Of a DNA stretch of 64,000 nt, positions 1 to 7,006 are shown piece by piece. This stretch comes from Pseudomonadota bacterium (GTDB taxonomy: Bacteria; Pseudomonadota; Gammaproteobacteria; Xanthomonadales; Rhodanobacteraceae). The first letter of the stretch is position 1. Each line of letters begins with the position of its first letter. Made by a program: the position numbers and the translations under genes. Under the pieces are notes generated by a model that had not been told where the DNA came from, did not search any database, and worked only from the letters and a program-made list of their open reading frames with translations. Location of the stretch: contig JAFEFS010000074.1 of NCBI GenBank assembly GCA_018240465.1, positions 97,253-161,252 of the forward strand, written 5' to 3'.

Positions 1-164
1 CACTGCTTTGCGCGCAGGTTCTCGCGCAGCGAGCCGTAGTGATGCTGCATCACGTCCATCGTGCCACGTGCGTAGGCGTCGCGAGCGCGCAGCGCATTGC
101 CGACGATGTTCGCGCCGACGGCGCCGATGAAAAGTCCGAGGAGCAAGAGAATGGCGTTTTTCAT
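1..164 (-). CDS. Hypothetical membrane-anchored small protein, 3' end outside the window
   Basis: The reading frame opens with an ATG at its right end and runs off the left edge of the window, so only the first 54 residues are visible. They begin with Met-Lys-Asn and a hydrophobic stretch rich in Leu, Gly and Ile (about residues 4-23), which looks like an uncleaved signal anchor or a signal peptide. A polar, Arg-rich segment containing HHYGSLREN follows. It is divergent from tcdA, with about 75 bp between the two starts. I do not recognise the family and give no function. Confidence is limited because the C-terminus is missing. Confidence 0.5.
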   Translation of the reverse strand, partial: MKNAILLLLGLFIGAVGANIVGNALRARDAYARGTMDVMQHHYGSLRENLRAKQ

Positions 165-185
165 CCAGTTATTATAACGACCATC

Positions 186-229
186 CCTGATCACGAAGAT
201 CACAAAGCAGCCATCCATGGCCGCACTTT
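186..229 (+). repeat. Dispersed repeat element, intergenic copy
   Basis: This stretch matches, on the opposite strand, a segment inside mutS (52194-52245). Over 41 aligned bases I count 34 identities, including the cores CACGAAGATCA and GGCCGCACTT. It fills most of the gap between the divergent leftmost gene and tcdA, so it lies where promoters would be expected. It looks like one member of a short interspersed repeat family rather than a gene. Confidence 0.6.
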
Positions 230-239
230 TTAATAGAAC

Positions 240-1070
240 ATGAAAAACGAGCGTTTCGCAGGCATCGACAGGCTCTACGGCGCGGGCGCGGCAGCGCGGC
301 TCGCGCGGGCGCACGTGTGTGTGGTCGGCATCGGCGGCGTCGGCTCGTGGGCGGTCGAGGCACTGGCGCGCGCGGGCGTCGGCGAGCTGACGCTGATCGA
401 CGCGGACGACGTCTGCGTGTCGAACACCAACCGCCAACTGCACGCGCTCGACGGCGAGTACGGCAAGGCGAAGGTCGAAGTGATGGCGCAACGCGCGCGC
501 GCGATCAATCCGGCGATCAAGGTGCATGCGATCGCGGATTTCCTCACCTCGTCCAATTTGTGGCAATTGCTCGGCGGCGGCGAGCGCGAGTCATATCCTG
601 CGCACAGCGCGCATGGTGAGCCGTTCGACGCAGTGCTCGATGCCTGCGACTCGCTCAATATCAAGGTCGAAATGATCGCGTTCTGCAAACGGCGCAAGAT
701 TCCGGTCGTCGTCTCCGGCTCGGCCGGAGGACGCATCGATCCGACGCTCGTCACTACGCGCGACCTGTCGAAGACCGAGCACGATGCGATGCTCGCGCTG
801 GTGCGCCAGAGGCTGCGCGACGACTATGGCTGGACGCGCAATCCCAAACGCTACTTCGGCGTGCTGGCGGTGTTCTCGCGCGAGAACGCGAACTATCCGC
901 AGGCCGACGGCAGCGTGTGCAAGACGCGCATGTCGGGCGAGGGCGCGCTCAAGCTCGACTGCTCGGGGGGGCTCGGCGCGGCAACCCACGTGACCGGCAC
1001 GTTCGCTTTCGTCGCGGTGGCACGCGTGATCGGGAAAATCCTCGGCACGAAATCGCCGTCGCGCGCCTAG
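240..1070 (+). CDS. tcdA: tRNA threonylcarbamoyladenosine dehydratase (TcdA/CsdL)
   Basis: An E1-like ThiF/MoeB-family enzyme of 276 residues that catalyses the ATP-dependent cyclisation of N6-threonylcarbamoyladenosine at position 37 of ANN-decoding tRNAs. The N-terminal Rossmann nucleotide-binding motif GIGGVGSWA is at residues 30-38, followed by the family segment DADDVCVSNTNRQ. Later landmarks are DACDSLNIK, SGSAGGRIDPT and, near the end, the conserved MSGEGALKLDC and GGLG. Length is normal for TcdA. The start lies 11 bp after a repeat element and has no strong ribosome-binding site. The gene converges on the TatD gene with a 4-bp overlap of the two 3' ends. Confidence 0.93.
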   Translation: MKNERFAGIDRLYGAGAAARLARAHVCVVGIGGVGSWAVEALARAGVGELTLIDADDVCVSNTNRQLHALDGEYGKAKVEVMAQRARAINPAIKVHAIADFLTSSNLWQLLGGGERESYPAHSAHGEPFDAVLDACDSLNIKVEMIAFCKRRKIPVVVSGSAGGRIDPTLVTTRDLSKTEHDAMLALVRQRLRDDYGWTRNPKRYFGVLAVFSRENANYPQADGSVCKTRMSGEGALKLDCSGGLGAATHVTGTFAFVAVARVIGKILGTKSPSRA

Positions 1071-1918
1071 GCAGGCAGCTGAAACAGGCGTTCGGCATTG
1101 CGTGTCGTCGCGCTGGCGATTTCCTCGCCGGCCACGCCGCGCAGCGCGGCGATGCATTCGCAAACCTCACGCAGCAGCGCGGGCTCGTTGCGCCGGCCCT
1201 GATGACCGAGCAACGGCTGGTCGGGCGAATCGGTTTCCAGCAGCAGGAATTCCAGCGGCATCGTCGCGGCGATGCCGCGCAGGCGACGTGCGCGCTCGTA
1301 GGTAACCGGGCCGCCGAGGCCGATGCAGAAGCCGAGCTTCCACAGCTGCCGTGCCTGCTCCTCGCTGCCGGAAAAACTGTGCACGACGCCGCGCGCATTG
1401 CCGATGCCGCGCAGTGCGGCGATCACCTCGTCGAGCGCGCGGCGCGCGTGCAGGATTACCGGCAGGTCGAAGTCGCGCGCCAGTTCGAGTTGGTTGCGGA
1501 AGTAGAATCGTTGCGTTTCGGCATCCAGCCCATCGACGAAGAAGTCGAGCCCGCATTCGCCAACCGCGACCGGGCGCTCGCGCTCGATCCATGCGCGCAG
1601 AGCGTCCAGATGTTCCGGTCGGTGGTCGGCCAGATACATGGGATGCAGGCCATAGGCGGGGTAGAGCCCGCTCTCGTCCCGGCACACATCGCGCAGCTGG
1701 TCGAAACCCACCAACGCGATCGCCGGTACGACTTGCCGGGACACACCCGCCGCGCGCGCGCGTGCGAGCACTTGCGCGCGATCCGCGTCGAACTCGGAGA
1801 CGTCGACATGCGAGTGGCTGTCGATCAGCAGCGGGCGGGCGGCGCGCGCCGGGCGGTGAGCGGTCAGGGCCGACACGCCGTTCCCATGTGGTTCTCGAAT
1901 TTTCTGCTCACCGCTCAT
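1067..1918 (-). CDS. TatD-family metal-dependent hydrolase (DNase)
   Basis: A TIM-barrel amidohydrolase-fold protein of about 283 residues. The metal-binding HxH sits in DSHSHVD (residues 33-39). Further family signatures are GECGLDF, HSFSGS and the late LLLETDSPD that supplies a metal-binding Asp. TatD proteins are metal-dependent nucleases acting on DNA ends; several paralogues are usual, so I give no specific symbol. The N-terminus is about 30 residues longer than typical. The ATG chosen is the first in the frame, but a GTG 12 bp upstream and one 42 bp downstream are possible. It lies just downstream of mgtE on the same strand, possibly in one transcript. Confidence 0.88.
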   Translation of the reverse strand: MSGEQKIREPHGNGVSALTAHRPARAARPLLIDSHSHVDVSEFDADRAQVLARARAAGVSRQVVPAIALVGFDQLRDVCRDESGLYPAYGLHPMYLADHRPEHLDALRAWIERERPVAVGECGLDFFVDGLDAETQRFYFRNQLELARDFDLPVILHARRALDEVIAALRGIGNARGVVHSFSGSEEQARQLWKLGFCIGLGGPVTYERARRLRGIAATMPLEFLLLETDSPDQPLLGHQGRRNEPALLREVCECIAALRGVAGEEIASATTRNAERLFQLPA

Positions 1919-1933
1919 CGCTGACCGCACCGT

Positions 1934-3139
1934 TCAGAGCAGCATCCACTGCGCCATGCCGAGAAACAGGCCCATGCTGACCACATCGGTCGCGGTGGTC
2001 AGGAAGATGCTCGAGGCCATTGCCGGATCGGCGCCGGAGCGCTTGAGCAGCATCGGCACGCCGGCGCCGGCGACGCCGCTGGCGACGCTGGACAGGGCCG
2101 TTGCGACCAGCGTGATCAGCGCAAGCGGCAGCGCCTGCGCGTTGTGCTGCAAACTTGCGATCACGTACATGCCGATCGCGGCGACGACGCCGACGAGCAG
2201 GCCATTGAGAAAGCCGACCCAGGCTTCCTTCGCCAGCAGCTTGCCCGCGCGCCCAGGGCGCAGCTCGTTCAAGGTCATGCCGCGCAAGGTGACAGCGAGC
2301 GTCTGGCAGCCTGCGTTGCTGCACTGGCTCGATACCACGGGCAGGAACACGGCGAGGAGGACGATTGCATTGATCGCGTTCTGGAAATAGCCGACCACCG
2401 CGGCGGCGACAAACGCGGTGAGCAGATTCACCTGCAGCCAGGGATGACGCAGCTTGATCGCGCGCTGCCAGGGTGTGGTCGTGCGTTCCTCCCTCTCGAC
2501 GCCGACCATTTCACCGGCTTGCGCGCTGATCTCGAATGCCTGTTCCTCGAACAATACCTGGCCGCGCACCTGGCCAACGAGCCTGCCGTCGGCATCGCAG
2601 ACCGGGTAGACCGGGTAGTGGCGGGTGACCACCTCGCGCATCGCCTCGACCAACTGCGTATCCGGACCCAGCGAGAACGGATTGCGCACCATGATTTCGC
2701 CCAGCGTTTGCGTGCGCGTGGCATACAGCATCTCGCGGAACGTCACCACACCGATCAATCGCGCGGTGCCGTCGACGACGTAGAGATAGGTGACCAGGCG
2801 GGTCTTGACCGTATCGCGCAGCGAATCGATCGCTTCCTGAACCGTGGTTGCAGGACTGAGCGGTTGTGCGGTCCATTCCATCAGGCGGCCAACCGTCGAT
2901 GCGGGGTAGCGCATGCGCGCCAGCCACAGTTCACCTTCGCCGCCGGGCGTGGCGGCGGCGATGGCATCGCGTCGCACCGGGGTGAAGTGTTGCAGGATGT
3001 CGACCGCCTGGCCGGGGCGCAGTTCGGCGAGCGCCGCGGCGATGTCGGCATCGGCTGCCGTTTCGAGCTTGCGCGTCGCGCCGATCGCGTCGAGATTGCG
3101 GATACGTTCGCTGAGCTGGTTCGATCGCGCGGCTGTCAT
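1934..3139 (-). CDS. mgtE: Magnesium transporter MgtE
   Basis: A 401-residue Mg2+ channel/transporter of the inner membrane. The cytoplasmic part has an N-terminal superhelical domain (about residues 1-100) and a CBS pair (about 105-220, with TYLYVVDGTARLIGVV and YPVYPVCDADGRLVGQV). The C-terminal membrane domain has five predicted hydrophobic helices and the family sequence PVVSSQCSNAGCQTLAV, in which the pore-lining segment begins. It ends in SIFLTTATDVVSMGLFLG, typical of MgtE. It is somewhat shorter than the common 450 residues, with the loss at the N-terminus. A purine-rich GGGGA sits before the ATG. An MgtA-type P-type ATPase is also in this window, giving two Mg2+ uptake routes. Confidence 0.93.
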   Translation of the reverse strand: MTAARSNQLSERIRNLDAIGATRKLETAADADIAAALAELRPGQAVDILQHFTPVRRDAIAAATPGGEGELWLARMRYPASTVGRLMEWTAQPLSPATTVQEAIDSLRDTVKTRLVTYLYVVDGTARLIGVVTFREMLYATRTQTLGEIMVRNPFSLGPDTQLVEAMREVVTRHYPVYPVCDADGRLVGQVRGQVLFEEQAFEISAQAGEMVGVEREERTTTPWQRAIKLRHPWLQVNLLTAFVAAAVVGYFQNAINAIVLLAVFLPVVSSQCSNAGCQTLAVTLRGMTLNELRPGRAGKLLAKEAWVGFLNGLLVGVVAAIGMYVIASLQHNAQALPLALITLVATALSSVASGVAGAGVPMLLKRSGADPAMASSIFLTTATDVVSMGLFLGMAQWMLL

Positions 3140-3195
3140 CGTTTTCCCCTGTCGTCCGTTTGAGCGATAGGATGAATGCTAACCCGGCCTGAGGG

Positions 3196-3246
3196 AATCC
3201 GGCATGCGGATTCGCATCGTGGTTCGCGGATTGGAAATTCCGCGAA
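3196..3246. repeat. Two adjacent palindromes between mgtE and the lipoprotein gene
   Basis: Between the divergent mgtE and lipoprotein genes there are two inverted repeats in a row: AATCCG-GCATG-CGGATT (3196-3212), and TTCGCGGA with TCCGCGAA separated by 8 bp (3223-3246). Both are perfect in their arms. They could be operators or hairpins in a 5' leader; nothing in the sequence decides between these. Confidence 0.4.
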
Positions 3247-3322
3247 TGTTCACATGTTCACTCGCAGAATCGCCAGGCAATATGGATAATCGTTGCGCGA
3301 ATCCCAGTCGGAGAATTTGATC

Positions 3323-3835
3323 ATGTTCAAGCATCGCGGACTCATTGTGTTGGCGCTCGTCGCGCTGTTTGGCCTCCAGGCCTGCGTTGCGCCGCCGCCG
3401 CGCGAGCGCGTGGTGTACCGTGACCCGGCCGGCTACAACCAGGGCAACGGCTATTACGACCGGCGCGACAACGGCGTTTGCCGCACCTGCGGCACGATCC
3501 GGCGGATCGAGCAGGTGCGCGTGGACCAGCAGACCACCGGCGGCGGCGCCATCCTCGGCGCGATCATCGGCGGCCTGATCGGCAACCAGTTTGGCCGCGG
3601 CAGCGGTCGTGCGGCAACGACGGCAGTCGGTGCGGTCGGCGGCGCGGTGGTCGGCAACTCGGTCGAGTCGAACAACGCGCGCGCGGCGTCCGGCTACGCC
3701 TGGCGCTTCTACGTGGAGCTCGACGACGGCCACGAGGCCTGGGTCGGCCAGTACGACAACCCGGGCTTCCGCATCGGCGATCGCGTGGTTATCCGTGGCG
3801 GGCGCAATGACGGGCGTCTCGAGTTGATGCGCTAG
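3323..3835 (+). CDS. Glycine-zipper 2TM-domain outer-membrane lipoprotein
   Basis: A 170-residue SlyB/Pcp-like envelope protein. The N-terminus is a lipoprotein signal: positive MFKHRG, a hydrophobic core, then a lipobox ending in LQAC with the lipidated Cys at residue 20. A Tyr/Arg-rich linker with a CRTC pair follows. Then comes the glycine-zipper segment GAILGAIIGGLIGNQFGRG and a second GAVGGAVVGN repeat, about residues 80-115. The C-terminal half is a small beta-rich domain ending in GGRNDGRLELMR. The ATG has GGAG 9 bp upstream; an in-frame TTG 30 bp earlier is less likely. It appears monocistronic, with its own promoter region and a strong terminator. Confidence 0.85.
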   Translation: MFKHRGLIVLALVALFGLQACVAPPPRERVVYRDPAGYNQGNGYYDRRDNGVCRTCGTIRRIEQVRVDQQTTGGGAILGAIIGGLIGNQFGRGSGRAATTAVGAVGGAVVGNSVESNNARAASGYAWRFYVELDDGHEAWVGQYDNPGFRIGDRVVIRGGRNDGRLELMR

Positions 3836-3860
3836 CACGCGGACACATCGCCGCAAATGG

Positions 3861-3893
3861 CCGGGCAGGCGCGAGCTTGCCCGGTTTTTTTTT
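3861..3893 (+). terminator. Rho-independent terminator of the glycine-zipper lipoprotein gene
   Basis: CCGGGCA pairs with TGCCCGG around a short loop and is followed immediately by nine T residues. It lies 25 bp after the lipoprotein stop codon and is a textbook intrinsic terminator on the plus strand. Confidence 0.9.
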
Positions 3894-4057
3894 CACCCGC
3901 CAAGTCGCCGGTGCGGTCGGTTGCGGATGGGTCGGCTATGTATCCCGGTCAGCGTGCAAGCCGGAGAGTCCAGGTACGCTCGCATTCGCCTGCCGGATGG
4001 GCGGGGCGATTGGTGTGGGGTGGCGTCGACGCGCCTCGGCGCGGCGGCAGGCGCAGG

Positions 4058-4495
4058 TCAGTCCACGCGATAGAAACTGTGGTCGCCGATGCGCGCGAGC
4101 GGATAGCCGCGTGCCCAGTCGGGCATCGGCGTGTTGGTTGCGTAGAAATGATCGGCCCTGGGCACGACCGAATAGCGCAAATCGGACGGCAGCGACCAGT
4201 TCGCCATCGCGATATTCGCTATCGCCCAGGAGCGTTGCAGCGCATCGGCTTCACCGAGCACGTAGCTGCGCGGCGTGATCGAGAATGCGAACTGACCGGG
4301 AGCGGTCAGCACCGAGCAAACCGAATTGCCCCATTGGCCGCTGTCGGCGCGGCGCAGCGCGACCTCGGCGACCGCGAGCTGCCCAGCCAGCGGTTCGCTG
4401 CGCGCTTCGAGATAGATCGTGCCGGCAAGACAGGCGCGATCGGCCACGGGTTGCGGCAGGATCGAGGCGAGCCAGAGCAGCAGGGAAAGTTTCAT
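4058..4495 (-). CDS. SleB-like cell wall hydrolase (Hydrolase_2 family), secreted
   Basis: A 145-residue protein with an N-terminal signal peptide (MKLSLLLWLASILPQPVA). It then matches the Hydrolase_2/SleB fold: CLAGTIYLEARSEP carries the presumed catalytic Glu, followed by QLAVAEVALRRADSG, SVCSVL, FAFSIT and a late ADHFYATNTPMPDWARGY. In spore formers SleB is a lytic transglycosylase acting on cortex peptidoglycan. In Gram-negative bacteria the family is presumed to remodel peptidoglycan in the periplasm, and I infer that here. No neighbour explains its role. Its upstream side is the AT-rich gene-free region that separates it from ygfZ. Confidence 0.8.
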   Translation of the reverse strand: MKLSLLLWLASILPQPVADRACLAGTIYLEARSEPLAGQLAVAEVALRRADSGQWGNSVCSVLTAPGQFAFSITPRSYVLGEADALQRSWAIANIAMANWSLPSDLRYSVVPRADHFYATNTPMPDWARGYPLARIGDHSFYRVD

Positions 4496-4895
4496 GGATG
4501 CACTTCACGACAACAAAAAATTCGTTACCGCAATTCCGCGTCGCGAAACCAGTGCGCGCCAAGCGGAATTTCGAGCGGGATGTTGTTCCACCGTGAGCAG
4601 GCGGCGAGAAATCGCGCGCTCAAACGGCGGAGTGTGCGGAATCGTTCGATTCCACTGCTCCGGGATGCCTTCTGCGGTGCCGGAGCGCGCGCGTCCGAAG
4701 AGTCTGGACAGCGCGGAGATTCAGTTGTGCACTATATTCGATTTGTGCGTTGCACACAACGCGCAAATGTTAAGAATGCAGAAGCCTGAACAAGCGTGTT
4801 CAGAATGGATTAAGCAAAAGATAAAATGATAGAAAGACCAATTATATGCAAAGTATCTTTATATATAAAATAAACAAGTATATTTTGCAATTAGT
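4496..4895. other. Gene-free AT-rich island with two palindromes
   Basis: About 400 bp without a credible gene. The right part (about 4770-4895) is strongly AT-rich, in sharp contrast to the GC-rich surroundings. It contains an inverted repeat with 11-bp arms and one mismatch, ATTTGTGCGTT and AACGCGCAAAT around GCACAC (4741-4768), and a perfect 7-bp-arm repeat CTGAACA-AGCG-TGTTCAG (4786-4803). It lies upstream of the SleB-like gene and downstream of ygfZ, so it may carry that gene's promoter and operators, or be a remnant of acquired DNA. An open frame on the plus strand here has no coding character. Confidence 0.5.
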
Positions 4896-5777
4896 TTAAT
4901 TTTTTACCGCGACGTCGACGCGCTCGACTTCGAGCAGGGATATTCCGGGCATAACAAGGCCGCCAGCCGAGCTCGCGGCGTGTTCGTCGAGCACGGCCAG
5001 TGCGGCGGCTTGCTCGCCATTGATGCGCGCGGAGCAGATGACGAGCCCGCCGTCGCCCAGCGGTGTTCCGGGTTCGGGAAGCTGTGCCGCGGCGAAGCGA
5101 ATGCGATGCAGGCGGCGCTTGTTGCCGCCCTTGAAATGCAGGCGCGCGACGATTTCCTGACCTGGGTAGCAGCCCTTGTTGGTGCTCGTTGCGGCCAGCG
5201 CATCGAGTCCGATCCACGCGGGCAGCAGCTTGTCCTCGAGCGTCGGGGCGAGGCTGACGATCCCGGCAGCGATGTCGGCCAGCGTATTCTTGTTGCGCGC
5301 TGCTTGCGACGCATCCGCGGCGATGGCCGCTTCGTCGGCATTGCCGAGGATCAATCGACGCTGCGGCGTGCCCGGCAGAGTGATGGCGCTGCTCCCGTCG
5401 TGGTATTCGATCCGCCATGGCTGTTGCGGGCCGGGGCGGCTGCCTGTTCCGAGCCGGATTTCGACGAATGTGTGGTCCGGTTCGATCGCGCGCAGGGTCG
5501 CTTTCGCGCGCAGCACGTAGCGAGCGAGTGCGTCGCGCATGCCGGCGGCCGAGGTGCCGCGCAGGATCAATCGCAGATGCTCGTCATCGTCGCGCAGCAA
5601 GTGGAAGAATGCGCGCACGCGTCCCTGCGCCGACAGCCAGGCCGACCATTGCCAATGGCCGTTCTCGAGTTCGGCGAGATTGCTGGAGAACTGCGCCTGC
5701 GCAAACGCGATCGCGTCGGCGCCTGCGAGTTCGACGATCTGCGCGGCGGGCAGGGCGATGCGGGAAAGGCTGGTCAT
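4896..5777 (-). CDS. ygfZ: Folate-binding protein YgfZ (iron-sulfur cluster assembly/repair factor)
   Basis: A 293-residue GcvT-fold protein. The diagnostic motif KGCYPGQE is at residues 201-208, containing the Cys needed for YgfZ activity. In Escherichia coli YgfZ binds tetrahydrofolate and supports synthesis or repair of certain Fe-S enzymes such as MiaB. The conserved N-terminal start ALPAAQIVELAGADAIAFAQAQ and the central SAWLSAQGRVRAFF fit the family. It is divergent from the succinate dehydrogenase operon, whose SdhB subunit is itself an Fe-S protein. The arrangement ygfZ next to sdhE-like genes recurs in proteobacteria. The final codons run into the AT-rich island. Confidence 0.92.
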   Translation of the reverse strand: MTSLSRIALPAAQIVELAGADAIAFAQAQFSSNLAELENGHWQWSAWLSAQGRVRAFFHLLRDDDEHLRLILRGTSAAGMRDALARYVLRAKATLRAIEPDHTFVEIRLGTGSRPGPQQPWRIEYHDGSSAITLPGTPQRRLILGNADEAAIAADASQAARNKNTLADIAAGIVSLAPTLEDKLLPAWIGLDALAATSTNKGCYPGQEIVARLHFKGGNKRRLHRIRFAAAQLPEPGTPLGDGGLVICSARINGEQAAALAVLDEHAASSAGGLVMPGISLLEVERVDVAVKN

Positions 5778-5848
5778 GAAGGAAGTCCCAAGGCGCTGGC
5801 CCGATTCCGCCGGGATCCCTGTGATCGGGCAAGTCGCTGCGCGCGGCG

Positions 5849-5877
5849 TTTCAGGAATCGGACCCAGGCGCTATAAT
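5849..5877 (+). promoter_or_regulatory. Candidate sigma-70 promoter of the succinate dehydrogenase operon
   Basis: A perfect TATAAT (5872-5877) follows a weak TTTCAG by 17 bp. It lies between the divergent ygfZ gene and the SdhAF4-like gene, about 65 bp upstream of the latter's start. The -35 is poor, so activation may be needed. Confidence 0.55.
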
Positions 5878-5943
5878 TGCGCGATACGGGAAATGTGGAG
5901 ATTTCCCGCCGGTTGTCAAGCGAACAGGGGCAAGCATCGCGTC

Positions 5944-6129
5944 ATGTCGAATCAGCCAGCCGCCACCATACCCGCCGGGCAGGCAGCGTCGGAGCGCGAC
6001 GGGGCGCTATCATCCGCCGTGTCGGTGCCGACGGAGAAGCCGCGGCCGAAGGAGATCGGCGGCCGCGGCGGCCTCGAGCCCACGCGCTACGGCGACTGGG
6101 AAAAGGACGGACGCTGCGTCGATTTCTGA
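5944..6129 (+). CDS. Succinate dehydrogenase assembly factor 4-like protein (DUF1674)
   Basis: A 61-residue protein whose C-terminal half is the DUF1674/SdhAF4 signature: a GGRGGLEPTRYGDWEKDGR run ending in CVDF. In mitochondria SDHAF4 binds flavinylated SdhA and promotes its assembly with SdhB; bacterial DUF1674 proteins are presumed to do the same. The N-terminal half is low-complexity and Ala/Pro-rich. The ATG follows a purine-rich AGGGGCAAG. It is the first gene of the sdh operon, 50 bp before sdhC. It is easily missed because it is embedded in a longer open frame that begins inside the antisense of ygfZ. Confidence 0.88.
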   Translation: MSNQPAATIPAGQAASERDGALSSAVSVPTEKPRPKEIGGRGGLEPTRYGDWEKDGRCVDF

Positions 6130-6181
6130 GTGCGTGCCGCTTCCGATTCAACCCCGCAGTAGCCACATGCAAGGTTTCCGT

Positions 6182-6577
6182 ATGCCGCAGAACACACGTC
6201 CGCTCTCACCGCATCTGCAAGTTTATCGTTGGCCGCTGTCGATGGCGTTGTCGATCCTGCATCGCGCGACCGGCATCGCGCTGGCTGTCGGTCTGCTGCT
6301 CGTGGTCTGGTTGCTGTTGAGTCTGGCGCACGGGCCGGAATCCTATGCGTCCGCACGCACATTCTGCGCCTCATGGTTCGGGCTGATTCTGCTGTTCGGC
6401 TGGAGCTGGGCGCTGTTCTTTCATCTGTGCAACGGCGTCCGCCATTTGTTCTGGGACGTCGGCTACGGCTTTGGCCTTGCACAGGCGCATCGCAGCGGGA
6501 TCGTCGTCGTCGTGGCCAGCCTCGTGCTGACCGGCCTCGTCTGGGCCTGCGTACTGGCGCAGGGAGGCGTGGCATGA
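6182..6577 (+). CDS. sdhC: Succinate dehydrogenase cytochrome b556 subunit
   Basis: A 131-residue inner-membrane anchor of complex II with three hydrophobic helices. It begins with the typical PLSPHLQVYRWPLSMALSIL, then HRATGIAL with the conserved Ser and Arg near the quinone site. HLCNGVRHLFWD in the second helix contains the haem-ligand His. The start used has AAGG 8 bp upstream and matches family length; ATG codons 15 and 48 bp earlier are possible. The stop overlaps the sdhD start by 4 bp (ATGA), indicating translational coupling. Confidence 0.92.
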   Translation: MPQNTRPLSPHLQVYRWPLSMALSILHRATGIALAVGLLLVVWLLLSLAHGPESYASARTFCASWFGLILLFGWSWALFFHLCNGVRHLFWDVGYGFGLAQAHRSGIVVVVASLVLTGLVWACVLAQGGVA

Positions 6578-6981
6578 GCACGCCCGGCATGGATCGTTCC
6601 AACCTGCGCACACCGCTGAAGGAAGTGCGCGGCCTCGGCAGCGCGAAGAGCGGCACGCGGCATTTCATCATCCAGCGTGTGACCGGGCTTGCCCTGGTGC
6701 TGCTCGTGATCTGGGTCGTCGGTTTCGTGCTCTCGCTCATCCACGCCGGCGACTACGCGCATGCGCGCGAGATGCTGCGCCATCCGTTTGCCGCCGTCTG
6801 GCTGATCGCGTTCATCATCACCGCGTTCTGGCATGCGCAGCTCGGCTTGCAGGTGGTGATCGAGGACTACGTGCATGCGCGCCTGGTCGAAATGCTGGCC
6901 CAGATCGCGGTGAAATTCGTCTGTGCCGGCGCGGCACTGGCCGGTGTCGTCGCCGTCGTGCGCATCTACATCGGCCAGTGA
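6574..6981 (+). CDS. sdhD: Succinate dehydrogenase hydrophobic membrane anchor subunit
   Basis: A 135-residue second membrane subunit of complex II. Landmarks are the N-terminal [27 protein letters not shown], with the conserved Arg and His that approach ubiquinone, three hydrophobic helices, and [17 protein letters not shown] with a haem/quinone-region Tyr. It starts within the stop of sdhC and is followed 25 bp later by sdhA. With sdhC it anchors the SdhAB catalytic pair and binds haem b and ubiquinone. Confidence 0.92.
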   Translation: MSTPGMDRSNLRTPLKEVRGLGSAKSGTRHFIIQRVTGLALVLLVIWVVGFVLSLIHAGDYAHAREMLRHPFAAVWLIAFIITAFWHAQLGLQVVIEDYVHARLVEMLAQIAVKFVCAGAALAGVVAVVRIYIGQ

Positions 6982-7006
6982 CGAAGCCAACGGAAACCAT
7001 CGAATC

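Noticed and set aside
4786..4803. CTGAACA-AGCG-TGTTCAG as an SOS (LexA) box
   Set aside because: The GAAC and GTTC halves are 6 bp apart rather than the 4 bp of the Bacillus-type box, and the neighbouring gene is not an SOS gene; reported only as a palindrome.
4419..4829. Plus-strand open frame through the AT-rich island
   Set aside because: No credible start signal, no recognisable domain, and it overlaps the SleB-like gene on the other strand.
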